A DNA stretch of 64,000 nucleotides from an uncultured Clostridium sp. (GTDB taxonomy: Bacteria; Bacillota_A; Clostridia; TANB77; CAG-508): positions 10,788-74,787 of the forward strand of contig CAKNIU010000002.1 in assembly GCA_930980675.1 (NCBI GenBank), given 5' to 3'. A program made the position numbers and the translations under genes. The notes beneath the pieces are model-generated. The model saw only the letters and a list, made by a program, of their open reading frames with translations. It was not told the origin of the DNA and did no database searches. Numbering within the stretch: position 1 is the first letter of the stretch; each line of letters begins with the position of its first letter. Shown here one piece after another: positions 1-5,861 of the stretch.

Positions 1-211
1 AACATATCATAAATTAGCATTAACAGCTAACACGTATCCGATTTATATAGAGGCCCAAAAAGATATTGATACAACAGTTGAAAAAGGAATACTTGAATTA
101 GAAAAAAACGGAATGCTAGAAAAAGGCGATAAAATAGTTATAGCTGGTGGAAACAAAATACTTCCACTTGAAAAAGAAAGCCAAGTAATTGGTGGAATTA
201 TGAAGATATAA
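1..211 (+). CDS. pyk: Pyruvate kinase, C-terminal end (5' truncated by window)
   Basis: About 69 codons of an open frame run in from the left edge to a TAA at 209-211. The peptide has the shape of the pyruvate kinase C-terminal domain: a KLALTANTYPIY strand corresponding to the family's LxLxWGVYP segment, a helix TVEKGILELEKNGML, then KGDKIVIAGG, the 'GDxVVITAG' strand, and a short closing strand. In the family this domain carries allosteric contacts, while catalysis (PEP + ADP to pyruvate + ATP in glycolysis) lies in the N-terminal barrel outside this window. An intrinsic terminator follows 20 bases after the stop, so this is the last gene of its transcript. The assignment rests on the C-terminal fragment only. 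Confidence 0.75.
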   Translation, partial: TYHKLALTANTYPIYIEAQKDIDTTVEKGILELEKNGMLEKGDKIVIAGGNKILPLEKESQVIGGIMKI

Positions 212-230
212 TTCCATTAAGTTAAATAGT

Positions 231-277
231 AAAAGACTCTGATTATTAACCATAATAAAAAGAGTCTTTTATTATTT
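231..277 (+). terminator. Intrinsic terminator after pyk
   Basis: A 10-bp perfect stem (AAAAGACTCT at 231-240, AGAGTCTTTT at 261-270) encloses a 20-base loop and is followed by a T-rich tail, ATTATTT. Confidence 0.8.
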
Positions 278-412
278 ATGCTTAAACTTCTATTAAATTC
301 AGATGTGAATAGTAACACACATTTTAAAACAGAAATAGACGAAAAAACTGTTGAAAAATTTGTCAAAATATGTAAGAATATATATTATAAATAATTTTTG
401 AAGGGGTATACT

Positions 413-1168
413 ATGGAAAATACAAAAACTAAAAAACGAATTACTAAAGAAGAAAAATTACGAGGTAGCAAAGAAAATGTAATACCAAAACTAGATGAAG
501 ATAGAATAATAAAAGAAATTGAAAATGACGCATTGTTTATAAATAAAACCCAACAAAGTGAAAAAATAATAAACAGCTTTTATAAATTTCATAAAAGAAA
601 AATAAAAAGATCAGATTTTTATACACTTTTATTTTGCGGAGCTATTTTAATTGGTACAGGAATAAATTATTTATTAAAAGGAGACGATTATTTTTTTGGT
701 CTACTTTGTAACATTGTAATTAATGTATCACTAATTTTATTAGGAATTTATTTACTAATATATTCTTTTAAATATCAAAAATATGATAAGAAAGAAAGTA
801 AGAAAATATACAAGACAGACATATCTACCTTTTTAAACAGTTATTATTTTAATGACGAAAGAGTAATCATAAAAAATGAAGAGGGAACTACAGAAAGAAG
901 ATATGAGGATTTAGAAAATATTTACGAAGCAAGAAAATTTTATTGCATAATGTTATCAAAAAATAGTGGGTTTGTTATGAGTAAAGATTCTTTTACTAAA
1001 GGTAATGAAGTAGAGTTCAATAAATTTATAAAAAAGAAAATGGGAAGAAAATTTAAAAGAAGATGTCATAGGGGGATTAATAGAAAAGCAAGAAAAAAGA
1101 GTATAAAAGCTAAAAATGAAATAAATAACAAAACTATAAAAATTAAGAAAAGTAAAATAAAAAAATAG
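413..1168 (+). CDS. YcxB-like membrane protein
   Basis: This is a 251-residue protein. I start it at ATG 413 because AAGGGG (401-406) lies six bases upstream; an in-frame TTG at 398 has no ribosome site. A charged N-terminal ~65 residues is followed by two hydrophobic segments (around residues 72-90 and 97-122), and then a soluble C-terminal domain. Its pattern (ERVIIKNEEG, a tyrosine/aspartate step, 'FYCIMLSKNSGFVMSKDSF') resembles the YcxB-like domain of Firmicute membrane proteins of unknown function. The last 45 residues are strongly lysine/arginine-rich, suggesting a cytoplasmic tail that contacts acidic lipid or nucleic acid. It appears monocistronic, between two terminators. The molecular role is unknown; the fold assignment is by eye. 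Confidence 0.6.
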   Translation: MENTKTKKRITKEEKLRGSKENVIPKLDEDRIIKEIENDALFINKTQQSEKIINSFYKFHKRKIKRSDFYTLLFCGAILIGTGINYLLKGDDYFFGLLCNIVINVSLILLGIYLLIYSFKYQKYDKKESKKIYKTDISTFLNSYYFNDERVIIKNEEGTTERRYEDLENIYEARKFYCIMLSKNSGFVMSKDSFTKGNEVEFNKFIKKKMGRKFKRRCHRGINRKARKKSIKAKNEINNKTIKIKKSKIKK

Positions 1169-1191
1169 GCTACCTAGTAGTCTATTTTTTT
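1166..1191. terminator. Bidirectional terminator between convergent genes
   Basis: An 8-bp stem (TAGGCTAC 1166-1173, GTAGTCTA 1177-1184, one G-T pair) has a 3-base loop and is followed by seven Ts. The complementary strand also has Ts after the stem. It overlaps the stop codon of the YcxB-like gene and sits just past the Fic gene, so it can serve both. Confidence 0.75.
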
Positions 1192-1775
1192 GCTTCTAAA
1201 CATTTTAATAAAATGCTTTCTAAGTAAGAAGTGTTAACAACCGATTCAATGCATGCTGAAAGCATTTCTTTTGGATTAATATTTTTAACATCAAATGAAT
1301 AGCCATTTACATATGCAAGCTCTCTAATGAACTCTCTAATAGTTCTACCATTACCTTCTCTAAAAGGATGTAGAACATTTAGTTCAGACATGTAATATGC
1401 AAGCTTTTTAGCCATTTCATCCTTAGATAAATTTTTAAAATTATCTTTTGAAAGTTTATCAAGTAAAAATCTCAATTGTTCTTCAATGTATTCCCATTTT
1501 GCAAAACGAAACGAATCTTTTGCAATATCTTCAGACCTTATTTTACCAGCAAAAGGGTATATATCCTCAAATAGAAATTTATGTATTGATAAAAAATGAT
1601 GAATATCAAAATTACCTATATTCTTATTTTGCATAAGAGTATAAAGTTTTAGAAGGACCAACTTTTTCTCAACTGTTGCTAATTTTTTATTATCATGAAT
1701 ATCTAATTTATTTACTAAAGTATTGCTATTTGGATAACAATATATTGAATTAACTGCTTCATATAGTTCTGTCAT
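1182..1775 (-). CDS. Fic-family protein (toxin of a Fic toxin-antitoxin pair)
   Basis: Fic proteins transfer AMP (or another nucleotide moiety) from a nucleotide to a hydroxyl group on a target protein. The full signature HPFREGNGRTIR is at residues 136-147 counting from ATG 1775, with the catalytic His and the phosphate-binding GNGR arginines intact. The preceding 'YPFAGKIR' flap resembles that of bacterial class I Fic toxins such as VbhT. An in-frame ATG at 1823 gives 16 more residues, but it lies inside a hairpin loop and has no ribosome site; AGAAAGG lies 14 bases before 1775. There is no inhibitory motif within the protein. A small VbhA-like gene directly upstream (1867-2037) supplies it, which fits a class I toxin controlled by a separate antitoxin. 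Confidence 0.85.
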   Translation of the reverse strand: MTELYEAVNSIYCYPNSNTLVNKLDIHDNKKLATVEKKLVLLKLYTLMQNKNIGNFDIHHFLSIHKFLFEDIYPFAGKIRSEDIAKDSFRFAKWEYIEEQLRFLLDKLSKDNFKNLSKDEMAKKLAYYMSELNVLHPFREGNGRTIREFIRELAYVNGYSFDVKNINPKEMLSACIESVVNTSYLESILLKCLEAKK

Positions 1776-1810
1776 AAGTAAAAGACCAACCTTTCTTTTG
1801 TAATAAAAAT

Positions 1811-1833
1811 ATTTGCATTTCACAAATGCAAAT
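1811..1833 (-). promoter_or_regulatory. Perfect hairpin upstream of the fic ribosome site
   Basis: A 10-bp perfect inverted repeat (ATTTGCATTT / AAATGCAAAT) has a 3-base loop. Read on the minus strand it is followed by ATTTTTATTA. It sits between the antitoxin terminator-like hairpin and the fic ribosome site and could limit transcription or translation of the toxin. Confidence 0.55.
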
Positions 1834-1851
1834 TTATTGAAGTATAAAAGA

Positions 1852-1888
1852 AATAAAAGCAGAAAATTAATTTAATTCTGCTTTTATT
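1852..1888 (-). terminator. Terminator-like hairpin between antitoxin and toxin
   Basis: A 13-bp perfect stem (plus-strand arms 1852-1864 and 1876-1888, 11-base loop) overlaps the antitoxin stop codon. On the minus strand it is followed by TTCTTTTATAC. It would end or attenuate most transcripts after the antitoxin. Confidence 0.6.
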
Positions 1889-2037
1889 ATGCTTGTAATA
1901 GCATCGCCTAAAGACATTTCATTGTTAGAATATTTTCTTAACATAGAAATATCATCATCATTTATATAAATATTTTCAATTGCCAAATCGTTTTTAATAT
2001 TAGCTAAATCTTTATTAAATTTTTCTTCGAAATTCAT
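1867..2037 (-). CDS. VbhA-like antitoxin of the Fic pair
   Basis: This is a 56-residue protein, too short for many gene callers, with a good ribosome site (GAAAGGA ten bases before ATG 2037). The C-terminal segment SNNEMSLGDAIT matches the 'xxGEIsxdEAI' ending typical of VbhA-type antitoxins. An upstream helix carries DLAIENI, which resembles the [S/T]xxxE[G/N] inhibition motif with Asp in place of Ser/Thr. In that family the motif glutamate (Glu21 here) blocks the gamma-phosphate site of the partner Fic enzyme. It is directly upstream of fic, in the usual antitoxin-first order. The identification is by motif and position; the missing Ser/Thr is a deviation from the known motif. Confidence 0.7.
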   Translation of the reverse strand: MNFEEKFNKDLANIKNDLAIENIYINDDDISMLRKYSNNEMSLGDAITSIIKAELN

Positions 2038-2063
2038 CTTATTAAATTCCTTTCAAAAATAAA

Positions 2064-2110
2064 ATATATATGTATGGTGTTTGGAATATTTGACAACCAC
2101 ACATATATAT
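2064..2110. promoter_or_regulatory. Inverted repeat at the antitoxin promoter (possible operator)
   Basis: Arms ATATATATGT (2064-2073) and ACATATATAT (2101-2110) are separated by 27 bases. The right arm overlaps the -10 box and probable start site of the antitoxin promoter. The placement would suit autorepression, but A/T-rich arms can arise by chance. Confidence 0.35.
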
Positions 2111-2137
2111 TATATCACATTTTAATGAAAAAATCAA
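2109..2137 (-). promoter_or_regulatory. Sigma-A-type promoter for the Fic antitoxin-toxin pair
   Basis: On the minus strand: TTGATT (2137-2132), a 17-base spacer, then a perfect TATAAT (2114-2109). The predicted start near 2102 gives a leader of about 65 bases before the antitoxin ATG. Confidence 0.7.
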
Positions 2138-2167
2138 ATTTTGGTTAAGCAAATCTGATAAAAGATT

Positions 2168-2792
2168 TTAGCATTTACAATTGTTATCATTGTTGTTCAT
2201 ATTGCAATTTCCCATTGTAAAGCATCTTCTTTCTGCAAGTTTATCTTGCACTCCACGTAGAGCTTCACCAAATCTTTGGAAGTGAACTATTTCTCTTTGT
2301 CTTAAAAAGCGCAATGCATCTACAACATCAGCATTATCTTTACATAAATTAATTAATTTTTCATAAGTAGCGCGAGCTTTTTGTTCCGCACTAAGGTCCT
2401 CTTGTAAGTTTGCAATAGGGTCACCCTTACAAGCTAAGCAATTAGCGTCAAAAGGGAAACCAGCAGCAGCTTGAGGATATACATCTAATCCATGGTCTGT
2501 ATAATAAGCACCAAGTCCTGCCTTTTCTGCTTCTTCAGCAGTTATACCTTTAGTTAATTGATGAACTATAGTACCTACCATTTCAAGGTGTCCGAAGTTC
2601 CTCAGTTCCTACGTCATTAAGTATAGCCTTACTGTTTTGGTCAGGCATACCAAATCTTTGGCTCAAATATCTTAGAGAAGCTCCAAGCTCTCCATCAGGA
2701 CCACCGTATTGAGAAATTATAAACTTAGCTAAACGAGGGTCTTGCTGTTTTATTTTAATTGGATATTGAAGAGTTTTATTATAAGTCCACAT
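2168..2792 (-). pseudogene. cotJC: CotJC, spore-coat manganese-catalase-like protein, frameshifted
   Basis: Two frames together make one CotJC. The first (2792 down to 2583) gives MWTYNKTLQYPIKIKQQDPR to DVGTEEL, then runs into RTP and a stop. The second (from about 2590 down to 2168) continues as HLEMVGTIVHQLT through FLRQREIVHFQRFGEAL. Deleting one base near 2597 (CTTCGGACACC to CTTGGACACC) restores the family's GTEELGHLEM at the break, which carries metal-binding Glu/His residues. CotJC is a dimanganese catalase-like protein of the inner spore coat. The C-terminus has an unusual Asn/Cys-rich tail (NCNMNNNDNNCKC). It is the third gene of the cotJ operon. Either a real disruption or a single-base sequencing error would explain it. 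Confidence 0.85.
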
Positions 2793-3100
2793 TAGAAATT
2801 ACCTCCTTCCCAAGGCCAAGGTTGTTCTAGCCATCTCCATTTATTACATGGATAAAATATTGAAAGTGCTCCGAATTTCTTTTGGTATTTTTCAACGGCT
2901 TCTTTATAACATTTGCAATACTCTCTGTGCAAAGCCAAAGCTCTGCTATCAGTTGGATGAGTATCTAAGTATAAGCCTAGTTCAACAATTGCAAAATTAA
3001 AACCTCTTACATCATTCATCATTTCTTCTCTTGTAGGAGTATTATTATTATCTTTACAAGTACAATTGCAGGTGCAAGTACTATTATTATTACATTCCAC
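2792..3100 (-). CDS. cotJB: CotJB-family spore coat protein
   Basis: This is 102 residues from a GTG at 3100, chosen because AAGGAGG sits eight bases upstream; an in-frame ATG at 3124 lies before that site. The core 'VRGFNFAIVELGLYLDTHPTDSRAL...' and the tryptophan-rich end 'NKWRWLEQPWPWEGG' match CotJB, a small spore coat protein encoded with cotJA and cotJC. An Asn/Cys-rich head (CTCNCTC) is an addition to the usual family length of about 85. The start overlaps the end of cotJA by 11 bases and the stop touches the cotJC start, so the three are translationally coupled. Such operons are normally transcribed in the mother cell during sporulation. Confidence 0.85.
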   Translation of the reverse strand: MECNNNSTCTCNCTCKDNNNTPTREEMMNDVRGFNFAIVELGLYLDTHPTDSRALALHREYCKCYKEAVEKYQKKFGALSIFYPCNKWRWLEQPWPWEGGNF

Positions 3101-3416
3101 TATTGCATCCCTCCTTAACTTCATTTGAACATCTTAAAAATTGGTCTTCTTCCATACTTTGACCAGCTGTATAAGGGTCTACAAGTTTAGGGAATATAGT
3201 TCCCATTTTTAATCCTGTACATGGTCTAAAAGTAGTAGTCATTCTTTGAATAGGAACATAGCTTTGACCAAACATATAGTTCTCAGGGAAAACAGATTCT
3301 TCATCAAATCCACATTCGCATTCATCATCATCTTGCATATTATTATTAATCATTCTGACATCTATCATATTAGAATTATTATTATTCATGCAGTTATTCA
3401 TTCTACATCTACACAT
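3090..3416 (-). CDS. cotJA: CotJA-family spore coat-associated protein
   Basis: This is 108 residues from ATG 3416, nine bases after AAGGAGG; an in-frame ATG at 3440 lies upstream of the ribosome site. The middle region 'YVPIQRMTTTFRPCTGLKMG' followed by 'TIFPKLVDPYTAG' is the CotJA signature (AYVPxQ ... GTIFPELxxPF). The N-terminus is unusually rich in Asn, Met and Cys. It is the first gene of the cotJA-B-C operon, whose products are spore coat components in Bacillus. The C-terminal coding region contains the cotJB ribosome site. I could not find a convincing sporulation-sigma promoter in the 60 bases upstream. Confidence 0.85.
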   Translation of the reverse strand: MCRCRMNNCMNNNNSNMIDVRMINNNMQDDDECECGFDEESVFPENYMFGQSYVPIQRMTTTFRPCTGLKMGTIFPKLVDPYTAGQSMEEDQFLRCSNEVKEGCNSGM

Positions 3417-3570
3417 ATATTGAACCTCCTTACTAGTCATATTATGCAGTCTACATAAATGAAGTTACAATTAACATAAAAAATAGAAAAACATATTATA
3501 TAATAAAAAATCTTTGTAATATTTCGGGATGAGTTACTTTATAGAACTGATTATAAGACTTAAAGTATAA

Positions 3571-3734
3571 TGGGGGGTGGAGATTTGAAAAAAGTACATA
3601 AAAAGAAAAAGAGTTTTTGCCAATATTCAAATATGAAATGTGATATTCTTATTTGCTTCTTAGTTGCAATTATTATAGGATTATTTGTCATTTTTTTGAA
3701 TTTGCTTTTTAATAATTATTTCTATGTAGGTTAA
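3571..3734 (+). pseudogene. Possible broken small membrane protein gene
   Basis: The stretch 3417-3894 (478 bases) has no intact gene of normal size. Within it, a G-rich ribosome-like site (GGGGGTGGAG) precedes a TTG (3586) opening a lysine-rich frame LKKVHKK. An A-run around 3600-3610 is one base out of phase with a following open frame, 3603-3734. That frame encodes a hydrophobic segment, CDILICFLVAIIIGLFVIFL, and a short tail. Joined by a one-base change they would make a roughly 50-residue basic, single-pass membrane peptide. It could equally be non-coding. The rest of the gap shows only A/T-rich sequence and promoter-like TATAAT strings. Confidence 0.25.
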
Positions 3735-3894
3735 ATTAATTTACATAAAATTATAGCAATATGGAAATATATTTTCAATTATTCCTAGTTTTAATCCATA
3801 AACAATAGATTTATGAAAAAATATATTATATAATAATACTTGTTAAAAAGCTTTAATATAATTAAAATAAACTATTATTAAGGAGGAAAAGCTA

Positions 3895-4515
3895 ATGAAA
3901 GTATTATTAGTAAATGGTGGACCACACGAAAAAGGTTGTACATATACAGCTTTAGAAGAAGTATCTAAAACTTTACAAAAAAATGGAATTGAAACAGAAA
4001 TTATTTGGCTTGGAGTAAACCCAATTGCGGGTTGTATAGGATGTAATGCTTGTTTAAAAACAGGCAAATGTTTTAGAAACGACATAGTAAATGATTTTAT
4101 AGAGAAATCAAAAGAAGCTGATGGATTTGTATTTGGTACACCAGTGCATTTTGCATCAAGTGCAGGAAGTTTAACATCTTTTATGGATAGAGTATTTTAT
4201 GGTAGAGGAGAGTTATTCAAAAATAAGCCTGCTTGCTGTGTAGTAAGTTGTAGAAGAGGTGGAGCAACAGCAACTTTTGACCAGATTAATAAATATTTTT
4301 CAATATGCAATATGCCAATAGTTACATCACAATATTGGAACCAAGTACATGGAACAAATCCTGATGAAGTAAGAAAAGATGAAGAAGGAATGCAAACAAT
4401 GCGAACTCTTGGAAACAACATGGCATGGTTATTAAAATGTATTGATGTAGCAAAAAAGAATGGAGTAGAATATCCAGAAAATGAAAAGCCTGTAAAGACT
4501 AATTTTGTTAGATAA
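3895..4515 (+). CDS. Flavodoxin-fold NAD(P)H-dependent FMN oxidoreductase
   Basis: This 206-residue protein has a strong ribosome site, AAGGAGG, at 3880-3886. The N-terminus MKVLLVNGGPHEKGCTYTAL is the flavodoxin-fold phosphate-binding loop. A CIGCNACLKTGKC cluster at about residues 48-60 is typical of the iron-sulfur-flavoprotein-like and multimeric flavodoxin families. It is followed by 'ADGFVFGTPVHFASSAGSL', the FMN-isoalloxazine loop. Such enzymes pass electrons from NAD(P)H or ferredoxin to quinones, nitro compounds or other acceptors; the substrate here is unknown. The gene appears to stand alone, and the next gene has its own promoter just downstream. With only this cysteine set visible I cannot say whether an Fe-S cluster binds. 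Confidence 0.8.
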   Translation: MKVLLVNGGPHEKGCTYTALEEVSKTLQKNGIETEIIWLGVNPIAGCIGCNACLKTGKCFRNDIVNDFIEKSKEADGFVFGTPVHFASSAGSLTSFMDRVFYGRGELFKNKPACCVVSCRRGGATATFDQINKYFSICNMPIVTSQYWNQVHGTNPDEVRKDEEGMQTMRTLGNNMAWLLKCIDVAKKNGVEYPENEKPVKTNFVR

Positions 4516-4518
4516 ATA

Positions 4519-4547
4519 TTGACTTTTTCCTTTTACTATTATATAAC
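4519..4547 (+). promoter_or_regulatory. Sigma-A-type promoter upstream of tsaB-rimI
   Basis: TTGACT (4519-4524), 17-base spacer, TATAAC (4542-4547). The start near 4554 leaves a leader of about 90 bases before ATG 4647. Confidence 0.65.
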
Positions 4548-4646
4548 TTATATAGCAAAAAAACTCGAAAAAAGTATAATTATCATATTTTGTATAAATA
4601 TTATTTTTAATTAAGAACAAGTTATAAAATAGAAAGGAAAACATCA

Positions 4647-5810
4647 ATGAAAATACTATCAATTGACACATCATCAAGCATATGCTCAGTAGCAATACTG
4701 GAAGATACCAAAATAATAAAAGAAATGCATAATTTTAGCGAAAAAGAGCATTCAGAAACATTAATGCCAATGATAGATGAGCTATTCAAAACTACAAATT
4801 TAAGCTTAGATAATATAGGACTAATTGCCTGTTCAGTAGGACCGGGCTCTTTTACAGGAATAAGAATAGGAATAGCAACAGTAAAAGCATTTGCAGACGC
4901 AAAAAATATTCCCGTAGTTGGAGTTAACTCATTAGAAGCTATGGCTTATTTGGGAGTATCACAAAAAGGTGATGGAGAATATGTTTCAATATTAGATGCA
5001 AGAAATGATAATGTATATTTTGCAATTTATAAAATGAAAAAAGGTCAATTTTCTATATATAAAAACCCAGAAGCAATGCAAATATCAGAAGCAATTACAT
5101 ACATAGATAATTTAAAATTACCTATCTATTTTTTGGGGGATATAGTAAATGCAGACCTTGCAAGAATTGAGCAATTATATTTATCAAGAGTATCCATAGA
5201 AAAGGCAAATAGTGAAGATGTAAACAAACATGAGTATTTAACAAATGTAGGACCACCCGCTATTGGAGTAGCTTTAGCAGGATTAAATAGATATGCAAAT
5301 GGAATATATGGTAATTCAAATTCTCTAACACCAATGTATTTAAGAAAGCCACAAGCACAGAGACAAAAAGAAGGTAAGTCAGATGATATATCAATTTTAG
5401 AAATGAGCTATACAGACTTAGAAAACATTAAATTAAACTATTCAATGTTTCCAAATATATGGGAATATGACGTTCTACAAGATGATTACAATGATTCAAA
5501 ATATATTGTAATAAAGCAGAATGAAGAAATATATGGCTTTGCAGGATTTAGAACAATATTTGAAGAAATGGAAATTATGAATATAGTAACAAAAGTAGAC
5601 AAGCGTAATCAGGGATTTGCTTCAAATATGTTAAGTTATATTTTAAGATATGCTCATAATCACGAAATGGAAAAAATAAATCTTGAAGTCAATGAAAACA
5701 ATTTGCCAGCAATCAAATTATATAAAACATATGGATTTCAAGTGGTGGGAAAGAGAAACAAATATTATAAAGATGGTGGAAATGCTATTTTGATGACGTA
5801 TTTTGTTTAA
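4647..5810 (+). CDS. tsaB: TsaB-RimI fusion: t6A threonylcarbamoyl complex subunit plus N-acetyltransferase
   Basis: Residues 1 to ~235 are TsaB: MKILSIDTSSS at the start and SVGPGSFTGIRIG at about 63-75. TsaB is the ASKHA-fold partner that activates TsaD for threonylcarbamoylation of tRNA A37. Residues ~245-387 are a GNAT acetyltransferase of the RimI type, with the acetyl-CoA loop 'RNQGFASNML' (about 318-328) and 'LEVNENNLPAIKLYKTYGF', the RimI C-terminal signature. RimI acetylates the N-terminus of ribosomal protein bS18. The two genes are usually adjacent, and here they are one reading frame joined by a basic, glutamine-rich linker. AGAAAGGA precedes the ATG. The following Lon-like gene is 51 bases on, so the two may be co-transcribed. 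Confidence 0.9.
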   Translation: MKILSIDTSSSICSVAILEDTKIIKEMHNFSEKEHSETLMPMIDELFKTTNLSLDNIGLIACSVGPGSFTGIRIGIATVKAFADAKNIPVVGVNSLEAMAYLGVSQKGDGEYVSILDARNDNVYFAIYKMKKGQFSIYKNPEAMQISEAITYIDNLKLPIYFLGDIVNADLARIEQLYLSRVSIEKANSEDVNKHEYLTNVGPPAIGVALAGLNRYANGIYGNSNSLTPMYLRKPQAQRQKEGKSDDISILEMSYTDLENIKLNYSMFPNIWEYDVLQDDYNDSKYIVIKQNEEIYGFAGFRTIFEEMEIMNIVTKVDKRNQGFASNMLSYILRYAHNHEMEKINLEVNENNLPAIKLYKTYGFQVVGKRNKYYKDGGNAILMTYFV

Positions 5811-5861
5811 AAATTTGCACATACTAAAAACAAAAGATCTTAGAAAGGAAAGAAAATCAAA

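Noticed and set aside
278..394. 38-codon ORF after the pyk terminator (MLKLLLNSDVNS...)
   Set aside because: It starts inside the terminator tail, has no ribosome site and no recognisable sequence; treated as chance.
398..412. TTG start giving five extra residues for the YcxB-like protein
   Set aside because: AAGGGG lies after this codon and is well placed for ATG 413.
3488..3841. Near-identical A/T strings (TATTATATAATAA) at about 3495 and 3822 flanking the small broken ORF, as mobile element ends
   Set aside because: They are low-complexity, in the same orientation, and there is no target duplication or transposase; more likely chance or promoter -10 strings.
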